NCBI GenBank assembly: GCA_017545325.1
Contig: JAFWOX010000035.1
Coordinates: forward strand, 1 to 8,355
Reading direction: 5' to 3'
DNA length: 8,355 bases
Source of the DNA: Oscillospiraceae bacterium
GTDB lineage: Bacteria > Bacillota_A > Clostridia > Oscillospirales > Oscillospiraceae
Shown here: positions 1 to 5,906 of the stretch, in pieces
How positions within the stretch are numbered: position 1 is the first letter of the stretch
How the letters are laid out: each line of letters opens with the position of its first letter
Notes under the pieces: model-generated
Database searches by the model: none
What the model was told of the DNA's origin: nothing
Seen by the model: the letters and a program-made list of their open reading frames with translations, nothing else
Program-made: the position numbers and the translations under genes

Positions 1-807
1 GGAGGACAGGTCCTCCATCAGAGCCTCCTTGGCCTGGGCCATGGCGGGGCCGTTGTCGGTGGTCAGCAGCAGCTCCAGGGTCTCGGCCTGGTCCCCCAGC
101 AGGGGCAGCAGCCCCAGGGCCCGGAACTGCCACTTATAATAAGGTAGGTAGCGGTTGTTCAGCAGGAAGATCACCGCCAGGGCTCCCCGGACGAACTCCC
201 CCACCGCCAGCTGGGCGGCGGCGGGTTCCCGGTGGGCCATGCAGCGGGGATAGTTGTACTGGCCCGCCTGGGCCATCCGCAGCAGGTTTCCCGCCAGCTT
301 TTTGGCCCGCACATCCTCCGGCTGCCGGGACAGGCGCTGCCGCAGGGCGGCGAAGGTGCCGTCTCCTTCCCAAAAGAGCTCCCCGTTGACGATCTCCGCC
401 AGGTATTGCTCCTCCAGCCGGAGCCAGGCCCCCAGGCTCAGCTCCCCCGCCCGGCTGCCGGTGCGGGCCTCCAGGAAGTCCCCCAGCCGGATGGGGCCCC
501 GGCGGTTGCCCCCCACCGGGGAGAGTCCGGGCCGGGCAAAGCCCAGATATTCCTTGGGCAGGGCGGCGTAGGCCCGTTCCAGGCGGAACTCCGTCCGCCG
601 GTCCAGCTCCGCCTCCTCCGGCAGGAAGATGCAGAAGCCGGGCTCAAAATCGTGGTCCTGAGAGGCCTCGTCGTCAAAGCCGAAGCACTCGGAGCCGCTG
701 CCCGCCAGGCCCACCGCCAGCCGATCCGCCCATTCGGGGAACTGACTTCGCAGCATGGGGGCGCCGTATTCTTCAAAATATCGTCGGGAAAGCTCAAGCC
801 CTTGCAT
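1..807 (-). CDS. DUF4037 domain protein, nucleotidyltransferase-like (C-terminus beyond the window)
   Basis: The frame is open from the ATG at 807 to the left edge, giving 269 visible residues and no stop. The N-terminal motif GSGSECFGFDDEASQDHDF (about residues 36-54) is characteristic of DUF4037 proteins. It resembles the G-S...D-x-D active-site pattern of the polymerase-beta-like nucleotidyltransferase fold; nucleotidyl transfer is inferred, and the substrate is unknown. A second recognisable stretch, LNNRYLPYYKWQFRAL, lies near residues 221-236. There is no signal peptide or membrane segment, so the protein is probably cytoplasmic. The start is chosen because a GGAGG motif sits 6 nt upstream, inside the end of the TPR gene, which overlaps it by 14 bp. 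The two are therefore probably co-transcribed and translationally coupled. I am confident of the family but not of the function. Confidence 0.85.
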   Translation of the reverse strand, partial: MQGLELSRRYFEEYGAPMLRSQFPEWADRLAVGLAGSGSECFGFDDEASQDHDFEPGFCIFLPEEAELDRRTEFRLERAYAALPKEYLGFARPGLSPVGGNRRGPIRLGDFLEARTGSRAGELSLGAWLRLEEQYLAEIVNGELFWEGDGTFAALRQRLSRQPEDVRAKKLAGNLLRMAQAGQYNYPRCMAHREPAAAQLAVGEFVRGALAVIFLLNNRYLPYYKWQFRALGLLPLLGDQAETLELLLTTDNGPAMAQAKEALMEDLSS

Positions 808-1618
808 AGATCTCCTCCGCGGTCTGCTTCAGCTCCATGGCGTCCAGGAAGCGGCCGTAATAGTCAAAGCTGGGGGCGCATTTCTCGCAGACGAAGGCAT
901 AGTAGCCGTTGCGGGGCAGCTCCGGCCGGGTCAGCAGGGCCCGGGCCCGGTCCAGCCGGGTCTCGATCTCCGCCTCCGCCTCCAGAAGCCCGTCCCGGGC
1001 CTCCGCCAGGTTGGCCAGGTTCAGCTCCGTGACGGCCATTTCCAGGGCCCCCAGGGGCTGCTGCTCCATGATGGAAAGGGCTTTGTTGTAGAGCTCCTCC
1101 GCCTCCTGCCAGCGGCCCAGGTCCGCCAGAGCCAGGGCCGTGTTGTTGTAGAGGCCCCCCAGCCGGGGATCCTCCGGGGCCAGCGCCTTCTCATAGATAG
1201 CCCGGGCCCGGTCATAGAGGGGCAGGGCCTCCCGGGCGTGGCCGAAGTGCTTGTACACCGTGGCCATGTTGAGCCAGGTGGTGGCGGCGGTGACGGTGTC
1301 CTCCAGGCCGGCCCGGCCCACCAGCGCGGCGGCGGAATCCGCCGCCTGCCGGGCGGCGGTCTCGTCCCCCAGCTTCCGCAGCAGGCCCATGCGCTCGTTT
1401 TCGATGCTCAACAGGCCCCGCAGATCGTTGCAGGCCAGGGCCTCGGCCCGCCAGTAATCCAGGTGCCGCCGGGCGGCGGGGTAGTCGTTCCGGTCCAGCA
1501 GGGCGTCCAGCCGGGTGATGCAGCGCCGCAGGTCCACAGGGGTGGCCCGCTTCTCCTCCTCCGGGTTGCAGAACACGCAGTTGGGCTCCTGATAGTCCTC
1601 GGGCTGTAATCCTCTCAT
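794..1618 (-). CDS. Tetratricopeptide repeat protein with two CxxC motifs
   Basis: This 274-residue protein is mostly helical and has no signal peptide. TPR-like helical pairs cover about residues 35-225. The clearest are WLNMATVYKHFGHAREALPLYDRA (about 115-138, split by family consensus positions W, Y, G and A) and the following NTALALADLGRWQEAEELY repeat (about 159-177). CVFC (residues 14-17) and CEKC (244-247) bracket the repeats and could form one four-cysteine zinc site that closes the solenoid; this is inference. The ATG at 1618 is preferred over an in-frame TTG at 1645 because GGAGGA lies 6 nt before it. Its 3' end overlaps the DUF4037 gene by 14 bp, so the product is probably a scaffold or partner for that enzyme. 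Residues near the C-terminus (YYAFVCEKCAPSFDYYGRF) are not TPR-like. The specific function is unknown. Confidence 0.85.
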   Translation of the reverse strand: MRGLQPEDYQEPNCVFCNPEEEKRATPVDLRRCITRLDALLDRNDYPAARRHLDYWRAEALACNDLRGLLSIENERMGLLRKLGDETAARQAADSAAALVGRAGLEDTVTAATTWLNMATVYKHFGHAREALPLYDRARAIYEKALAPEDPRLGGLYNNTALALADLGRWQEAEELYNKALSIMEQQPLGALEMAVTELNLANLAEARDGLLEAEAEIETRLDRARALLTRPELPRNGYYAFVCEKCAPSFDYYGRFLDAMELKQTAEEIYARA

Positions 1619-1624
1619 GGGGCT

Positions 1625-1630
1625 TCCTCC
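1625..1630 (-). promoter_or_regulatory. Ribosome binding site of the TPR gene
   Basis: GGAGGA on the minus strand, 6 nt upstream of the ATG at 1618. It settles the start: the upstream in-frame TTG at 1645 lies in the tandem repeat and has no such site. Confidence 0.7.
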
Positions 1631-1672
1631 ATTCTCAGCCGTCAATTCTCAACCGTCAATTCTCAACCGTTC
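1631..1672. repeat. Three tandem copies of a 14-bp unit between the L,D-transpeptidase and TPR genes
   Basis: On the plus strand the unit is ATTCTCAACCGTCA. Copy 1 (1631-1644) has one change, copy 2 (1645-1658) is exact, and copy 3 (1659-1672) differs in its last two bases. The array fills the gap between the two genes and includes the stop codon and last codons of the L,D-transpeptidase. It therefore contributes the C-terminal residues of that protein. No function is evident. Confidence 0.8.
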
Positions 1673-2733
1673 AGCCAGGGGTTTTCCGGGTCCGGGTCCG
1701 TGGGATCCCAGCCGGAGCGGGGGTCCTGCGGGTCCAGCAGGGGCGCCGTGGGCATCTCCACCGGCAGCTCCTGGGCGTCGAAGATGTGGACCGGGGTGCC
1801 GGAGGGACAGCAGTCGAAGATCCATTTCGCGTCCGCCACCGTCAGCCGCACGCAGCCCATGGAGGCGGCGGTGCCCAGCTTGTTGAATTCCTCCGTTTCC
1901 AGGCTGCCCTTGTCCTTGTGATGGTAGGGCACCGAGTGGAAGAGGATGTCGCCGGTGATGCGGCTCACATACTGGCCGTAGACGTTGCCGAAGAGCAGTC
2001 CCCATTCCCGCTTGGGCCCCAGGCTGAAATCGCCCCGGGGGGTGGACCGGCCGGTGGAGCAGAGGAAGCTCTTCACCGGCACCGTCCAGGCGCCGGTCTC
2101 GTCCTTGCCGTAGACCACCACCACATTCTGGCTGCGGAGCACATCGATGGAGTAGGGCAGCGGGTCCCCGCGGCGGGCGGCCCAGCGCTCGTCCGGGTCG
2201 TTTTTCAGGCGGATCCGGGTGGAAGCGCCGCATTCCTCGGCGCCGTAATTGAGGGTGACCGTCAGCTCCGCCTGCCGGTCCGGCTGGTAGCGTTCAAAGC
2301 TGAACTCCAGGGGGATCTGCAGGCTGGCCCCGGGCCGGGCCAGGAAGCGCTTGGTTCTGCCCAGGGGCTTGCCGTCCAGCCACAGCCGCAGCAGACAGTC
2401 CCGACCCTCCGGGGCCCCGGTCAGGTCCGCCGCCGCCACCCACAGCTCCAGCACCACCCGGGGATGCTCCGGCGTGGCGCAGAGGCCCTGGGTCAGCTCC
2501 AGCACCGTGCCCGCCAGGCCGGCGTCCGGCTGGGCGGTCTCCGGCGCGGCAGTCTCGGCCAGGACGCCCTCTGTCTGGGGGACGGCGGACGCCTCCGTCT
2601 CAGGGGCGGCGGCCGGCAGGGTCGGCGCGGCGGTGGGCCCCTTGGAGGAGCTGACAGGCCGGGTTTCCGCCCCCGCCGCCAGGCAGCCGGTCAGCAAAAG
2701 AAATGTCAATAACAGACTGGCAATCTTTTTCAT
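1663..2733 (-). CDS. Lipoprotein L,D-transpeptidase (YkuD domain)
   Basis: This 356-residue protein is predicted to make 3-3 peptide cross-links in peptidoglycan, or related transpeptidations, on the outer face of the membrane. A hydrophobic signal (residues 3-16) ends in a lipobox, LLTGC, with Cys17 as the expected lipidated residue. A low-complexity Pro/Ala/Thr/Glu linker covers about 18-72. Residues 75-180 form a beta-rich region of unassigned fold. The YkuD catalytic domain is about 193-318, with His266 (ILFHS) and the catalytic motif SMGCVRL carrying Cys294 and Arg296. The start at 2733 is chosen because the signal peptide begins there; an in-frame extension to 2826 would cover the promoter. 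The Shine-Dalgarno sequence is weak (ACGGAAAT). The gene has its own promoter (2774-2802) and sits downstream of the sigma factor gene, so regulation by that sigma factor is possible but not shown. Confidence 0.92.
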   Translation of the reverse strand: MKKIASLLLTFLLLTGCLAAGAETRPVSSSKGPTAAPTLPAAAPETEASAVPQTEGVLAETAAPETAQPDAGLAGTVLELTQGLCATPEHPRVVLELWVAAADLTGAPEGRDCLLRLWLDGKPLGRTKRFLARPGASLQIPLEFSFERYQPDRQAELTVTLNYGAEECGASTRIRLKNDPDERWAARRGDPLPYSIDVLRSQNVVVVYGKDETGAWTVPVKSFLCSTGRSTPRGDFSLGPKREWGLLFGNVYGQYVSRITGDILFHSVPYHHKDKGSLETEEFNKLGTAASMGCVRLTVADAKWIFDCCPSGTPVHIFDAQELPVEMPTAPLLDPQDPRSGWDPTDPDPENPWLNG

Positions 2734-2773
2734 GGTTGGGATTTCCGTTTCTCTGAATTGGGAATGATATGTT

Positions 2774-2802
2774 ATTATACAGGGAAACGGGCCTCCTTGC
2801 AA
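2774..2802 (-). promoter_or_regulatory. Housekeeping (sigma-A type) promoter of the L,D-transpeptidase gene
   Basis: On the minus strand, TTGCAA (2797-2802) and TATAAT (2774-2779) are separated by exactly 17 bp. The -10 box is a perfect consensus and lies about 40 bp upstream of the ATG at 2733. Transcription would start near 2767. Confidence 0.75.
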
Positions 2803-2813
2803 GAGGGGAAAAC

Positions 2814-2851
2814 AAAAAAATGTCAAAAAAGTTACAAATTATGTCAACTTT
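2814..2851 (-). terminator. Weak intrinsic terminator after the sigma factor gene
   Basis: On the minus strand, AAAGTT(G)ACA at 2842-2851 pairs with TGTAACTTT at 2828-2836 around the loop TAATT. This makes a 9-bp stem with one bulged G. It is followed by T-rich sequence down to 2814, including two long T runs. It begins 9 nt after the sigma stop codon. The stem is AT-rich, so termination may be partial and allow read-through into the L,D-transpeptidase gene. Confidence 0.45.
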
Positions 2852-2860
2852 CGCCTTTCC

Positions 2861-4975
2861 TCATCTTCCGCTCCGGAGATTGCTGCTGAGCTGGGGCCAC
2901 AGGTCCAGGACGGCCCGGTCCGGGGTGCCGAAGGCGGTCTCCGTCACCCGGGCCTCCACCCGCAGGGGGGCGTCGCCGGGCTGGTTGGGGAAGTCCAGAG
3001 GAATCCAGGTGAAGAAGTCCCCCTCCGTCAGGGCAAAGCTGCCCGCCTCCCGGCCGTTCACCGAGAGGGAGACGCTTTTCGCCGCCAGGGTTGGGTTGTA
3101 GACCAGCAGGCCGTGGAGATCAAAGCGCAGCGCCTCTCCCTGGGCGGCCTCCTGCCCGCCATAGCCCAACAGCCGGTCCCGCGCAAAGAGCCGGGCCTGC
3201 CCCGCGATCTCCTCCGCCACGCTTTGCTCCGGGCTGCCCTGGCCCTCCACGAAGTTTTCCTCGTACAGCTCGTTCATGTAGTACTCATGGACAACCCCGG
3301 CCTTCAGCACGCAGCTGTCGCCCTCCATCCGGGACTCCGCCACGGTCCAGGCCGCTGCTTCCTCGGCGAACCATTCGTTCCAGACAAAGGCCCCGGCGTT
3401 GATGCCGAAGGGCTCCAGGGCTTGAAAGATACCATGCAGCTGGCTCAATCCCAGCCGGACGAAGGGGTTGTCGGCGTCATCGGGCAGCATTTGATCAATG
3501 GATCCCTGCCTCTGGTCATCGTAACCGACGCCTCCCAGCAGCCGGTCCGCAATAGAACCGTAGAGCTCCGAGTTCTCAAAAAACGCGGCGTCTTCCCCGG
3601 CGTAGGGCACAAGATCGCACAGGATCTCAAAGGACAGCGGGCCGTACCGGCTGTTGCGGAGCAATACCCAATCGGCGTACATGCCGTCCGGCGTCCGCAC
3701 CGTCAGAACCCAGGCGGGACCCTCCGCCGGGCGCTCCAAAGAGGCGGCGATGCAGTCCTCCGGGCCGCAAAGCGTGCTGTAAACCGGCGTTTCCTCCATG
3801 CTTGCCCTGCCCTCGGCGTCATAGACGATGCGCCGGGCGCTGACGGTGGAGCCGGGATAGCGGGGGTAGATCACCAGCCGATCCTCCGCCCCCGCATTCC
3901 AGTTCACCGTGGGCGTGGGAACCCCCTGGTCAAAGGGCTCGTTGTAAACGGCGGCCAATACGTAGTCAGAAGCCGAGGCCAGGGGACCGGCGAAGGGATT
4001 TTCCATCCGCCGCTCCGCCGCCGGGGGCTCCTCGGGGCGCGCCGTCTCCAGCTCCGTGGGGCCTTCCGTGATCTCCGACGCTTCCGTTGCCGCCGTCGCC
4101 GGCGGCCGGTAGTCCCCCATGTTGGGCTCCAGCCGGGGTTTCAGGACCCGGTAGCCCGCAACGCCCCCGGCAGTGACGGCAACAGCCAGGAGCCCGGCGG
4201 TGACTTTGCCCCAAACGCTGTGGAAGAAGCCGCTGCCCACGGCCTTGGCGGTGAGGGCGACGGTTTCGCCCCCCAGGGGCGCGGTCTTGGCCAGCAGGGC
4301 CTCCGCCGCCTGCTTCCCCAGGGCTTTCGTCGGAGCCTGCCGCCCCAGCAGGGCCGTCAGGAAGGCCATGGGGGCCAGGCCGTAGAGCTTGACGCCCTGG
4401 CCCTCCAGCCGCCGCACCTGGGCTTCCACCTTTTTCCGGCCCAGGTGGAGCTGGGTTTTCACGGTGCCCTGGGTGACCCCCAGGGTCTCGGCGATCTCCT
4501 TGACACGCATGCCCTCATAGTAGTACATGCCCACGATCAGCCGCTGCTTTTGGGGCAGGCCCTCCAGTATTTCCCGCACCAGCTGGGCGGCCTCCTGCCG
4601 GTCCAGCTCCAGCTCCGGCTGCCGGTCCGGCCGGGTCTCCGGGATCTGGGGCTCCTCTCCCGCCTCCTCTGTCAGCTCTGTGAAGTTCAGAGGCCGGTCC
4701 TTTTGCAGCTCCTTCACCGTCTCGTTGACGGCAATGCGCCGCAGCCAGGGCAGAAAGGCCTCCGGCTTTTCCAGCTTTTTCAGCTGCTGCCAGGCCAGCA
4801 GATAGCTGTTCTGGTGGATGTCCCAGGCGGTGCTTTCCTCCCGGACCATGGAAAAGATGCTCCGGTAGAGTTGGGCGGCGCTGCGCTGATACAGCTCCCC
4901 GAAGGCCTCCCGATCCCCGGCCTGGGCCCGAAGCACCAGCTCCGGAGCGATTTCTGTCTTTTGTGGATTCTTCAC
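2861..4975 (-). CDS. ECF-type sigma factor fused to a membrane segment and large extracytoplasmic domain
   Basis: This 704-residue protein is far longer than a typical ECF sigma factor (about 160-200). Region 2 spans about residues 20-92, with DREAFGELYQRSAAQLYRSI and the region 2.4-like PWLRRIAVNETVKEL. Region 4 spans about 131-190, with LPQKQRLIVGMYYYEG and the helix-turn-helix VKEIAETLGVTQGTVKTQLH. A linker leads to one hydrophobic segment (about 257-275, KVTAGLLAVAVTAGGVAGY). After it come a Thr/Glu/Pro-rich stretch (290-322) and about 380 residues that I do not recognise. That orientation puts the sigma domains in the cytoplasm and the tail outside, so the tail may act as a built-in sensor or anti-sigma; this is inference. 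The GTG start at 4975 is fixed by a 4-bp overlap (GTGA) with the upstream gene. The frame is intact throughout, so this is a genuine fusion, not a sequencing artefact. Confidence 0.9.
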   Translation of the reverse strand: MKNPQKTEIAPELVLRAQAGDREAFGELYQRSAAQLYRSIFSMVREESTAWDIHQNSYLLAWQQLKKLEKPEAFLPWLRRIAVNETVKELQKDRPLNFTELTEEAGEEPQIPETRPDRQPELELDRQEAAQLVREILEGLPQKQRLIVGMYYYEGMRVKEIAETLGVTQGTVKTQLHLGRKKVEAQVRRLEGQGVKLYGLAPMAFLTALLGRQAPTKALGKQAAEALLAKTAPLGGETVALTAKAVGSGFFHSVWGKVTAGLLAVAVTAGGVAGYRVLKPRLEPNMGDYRPPATAATEASEITEGPTELETARPEEPPAAERRMENPFAGPLASASDYVLAAVYNEPFDQGVPTPTVNWNAGAEDRLVIYPRYPGSTVSARRIVYDAEGRASMEETPVYSTLCGPEDCIAASLERPAEGPAWVLTVRTPDGMYADWVLLRNSRYGPLSFEILCDLVPYAGEDAAFFENSELYGSIADRLLGGVGYDDQRQGSIDQMLPDDADNPFVRLGLSQLHGIFQALEPFGINAGAFVWNEWFAEEAAAWTVAESRMEGDSCVLKAGVVHEYYMNELYEENFVEGQGSPEQSVAEEIAGQARLFARDRLLGYGGQEAAQGEALRFDLHGLLVYNPTLAAKSVSLSVNGREAGSFALTEGDFFTWIPLDFPNQPGDAPLRVEARVTETAFGTPDRAVLDLWPQLSSNLRSGR

Positions 4976-5190
4976 GCTTCATTCCCCGCTTTCTTCCGCG
5001 ATTTTGATTCTCTGTCTGAATTCTCTATCCCACATTGTTCTTCGGATTGCAATGGGGGCTGTGGAGCCCCCGGCGGAGGGCTGCCCTCCAGCTGGGCCAG
5101 GAGGCCTTCCATGCCCTCCCGAAGCCTGCTCTGCCGGGGCTCCAGATATCCGATGAGCCGCCGATAGAGGGCTCCAAACTCCTCCTCCAT
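4972..5190 (-). CDS. Small hypothetical protein translationally coupled to the sigma factor
   Basis: This 72-residue protein is not recognised. The N-terminal half (MEEEFGALYRRLIGYLEP and on to about residue 35) looks helical and amphipathic. The middle is Pro-rich (GSPPPGAPQPP, 37-46) and the C-terminus is highly charged (ESKSRKKAGNEA). It has no membrane segment and one cysteine (53). A strong GGAGGTGA lies 5 nt before the ATG at 5190, far better than the site of the sigma gene. Its TGA overlaps the sigma GTG as GTGA. It is therefore the first gene of the operon, and its translation probably feeds ribosomes to the sigma start. It could be a regulator that binds the sigma domains, or simply a leader for coupling. 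A much longer in-frame extension upstream is only an antisense shadow of the radical SAM remnant. Confidence 0.75.
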   Translation of the reverse strand: MEEEFGALYRRLIGYLEPRQSRLREGMEGLLAQLEGSPPPGAPQPPLQSEEQCGIENSDRESKSRKKAGNEA

Positions 5191-5195
5191 GTCCG

Positions 5196-5203
5196 TCACC
5201 TCC
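5196..5203 (-). promoter_or_regulatory. Strong ribosome binding site of the small protein gene
   Basis: GGAGGTGA within a longer G/A run on the minus strand, 5 nt upstream of the ATG at 5190. It decides the start of the 72-residue protein and excludes an in-frame GTG that falls inside the site itself. Confidence 0.75.
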
Positions 5204-5226
5204 CCCCTTTGCCTTCTGTTCGTATA

Positions 5227-5253
5227 GATACGAAAAAGCGGGAAAAGGTTGAA
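5227..5253 (-). promoter_or_regulatory. Putative ECF-type promoter of the sigma factor operon
   Basis: On the minus strand, TTCAACCTTTT (the -35 AAC motif, box 5248-5253) is followed after 15 bp by CGTATC (5227-5232). This resembles the TGAAAC...CGTA pattern of many Bacillota ECF promoters and suggests that the sigma factor activates its own operon. The -10 box lies in the dyad CGTAT-CT-ATACG (5221-5232). The leader to the ATG at 5190 would be about 30 nt and contains the Shine-Dalgarno sequence. A T-rich tract upstream of the -35 (5259-5268) could act as an UP element. Confidence 0.55.
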
Positions 5254-5262
5254 TGAATTTGA

Positions 5263-5868
5263 AAAAAACATGGACCGCAGGCCCAAATTACTGTTGCAAT
5301 CACAGGCCGGGGCAGCGGCATCTACCGGCTGGTCACCGAGAACATGCGGAAGTTCCAGGAGAAGGGCCTGATCTTCGGCGCTTCCATCACCGTCACCACG
5401 GAGAACGTCCGGGAGGTCAGCTCCCCCGCCTTCCTGGACACCCTGATGGACCGGGGCTGCAAGCTGGTGATCTTTGTGGAGTTCGTCCCCGTCACCGAGG
5501 AGGCCCGGCACCTGGCCTCCGGGGAGGCCGAGCGGGAATACATGGCAAAGGCCATGGAGGCCCTGCGGCAGAAGTACAGCGAGGCGGTGCTCCTCTCCTT
5601 CCCGGGGGACGAGCTGGCTATGGGTGGCTGCATGGCGGCGGGTCGGGAGTTTTTCCACATCAACTCCCACGGCGGCGCAGAGCCCTGCCCCTTCTCCCCC
5701 TATTCCGACGTGAACATCCGGGACAGCTCTCTGCGGGAGGCCATTGCCTCCCCCCTGTTCCAGCGGCTCCAGTCCGAGGGAGTCCTCAGCGGCGAGCATG
5801 TGGGCGGCTGCGTCCTCTACGAAAGGCGGGAGCAGGTGGAAAAGCTGCTGGCGGAAACGGCGGTTTGA
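5263..5868 (+). pseudogene. 5'-truncated radical SAM protein with SPASM/twitch-like C-terminus
   Basis: The frame is open from just after an in-frame stop at 5260 to the TGA at 5868. Family-like sequence starts near 5302 (TGRGSGIYRLVTENM). An internal ATG at 5344 would give 174 residues but lacks a ribosome binding site. Recognisable parts are the barrel strand LIFGASITVTTENVREVSS, then GCKLVIFVEFVPV. These are followed by three cysteines at 96, 115 and 156 (numbered from 5344), in GGCMAAG, GGAEPCPFSPYSDVNI and GGCVLYERREQV. Such cysteines typically bind an auxiliary iron-sulfur cluster in radical SAM Fe-S oxidoreductases. The N-terminal half with the CxxxCxxC cluster motif is missing, so it cannot be an active radical SAM enzyme. 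The remaining frame is undamaged, which suggests recent truncation. It is divergent from the sigma operon and convergent with the sirtuin gene. Confidence 0.75.
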
Positions 5869-5906
5869 GGAATGCCCCCGGCCCGGGGGGGACTGTCCGC
5901 CCGGGG

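Noticed and set aside
2734..2826. N-terminal extension of the L,D-transpeptidase
   Set aside because: It would place the -10 box in coding sequence and put 31 residues ahead of a proper lipoprotein signal.
3113..5167. Plus-strand open frame of 684 codons
   Set aside because: It lies antisense to the sigma factor gene and is open because of GC-rich codon bias. Its translation is low-complexity (Gly, Leu, Gln, Arg) with no family resemblance.
5875..5889. GC-rich dyad CCCCCGG/CCGGGGG between convergent genes as a terminator
   Set aside because: The stem has almost no loop and no T-tract on either strand. It may stall polymerase but cannot be called an intrinsic terminator.
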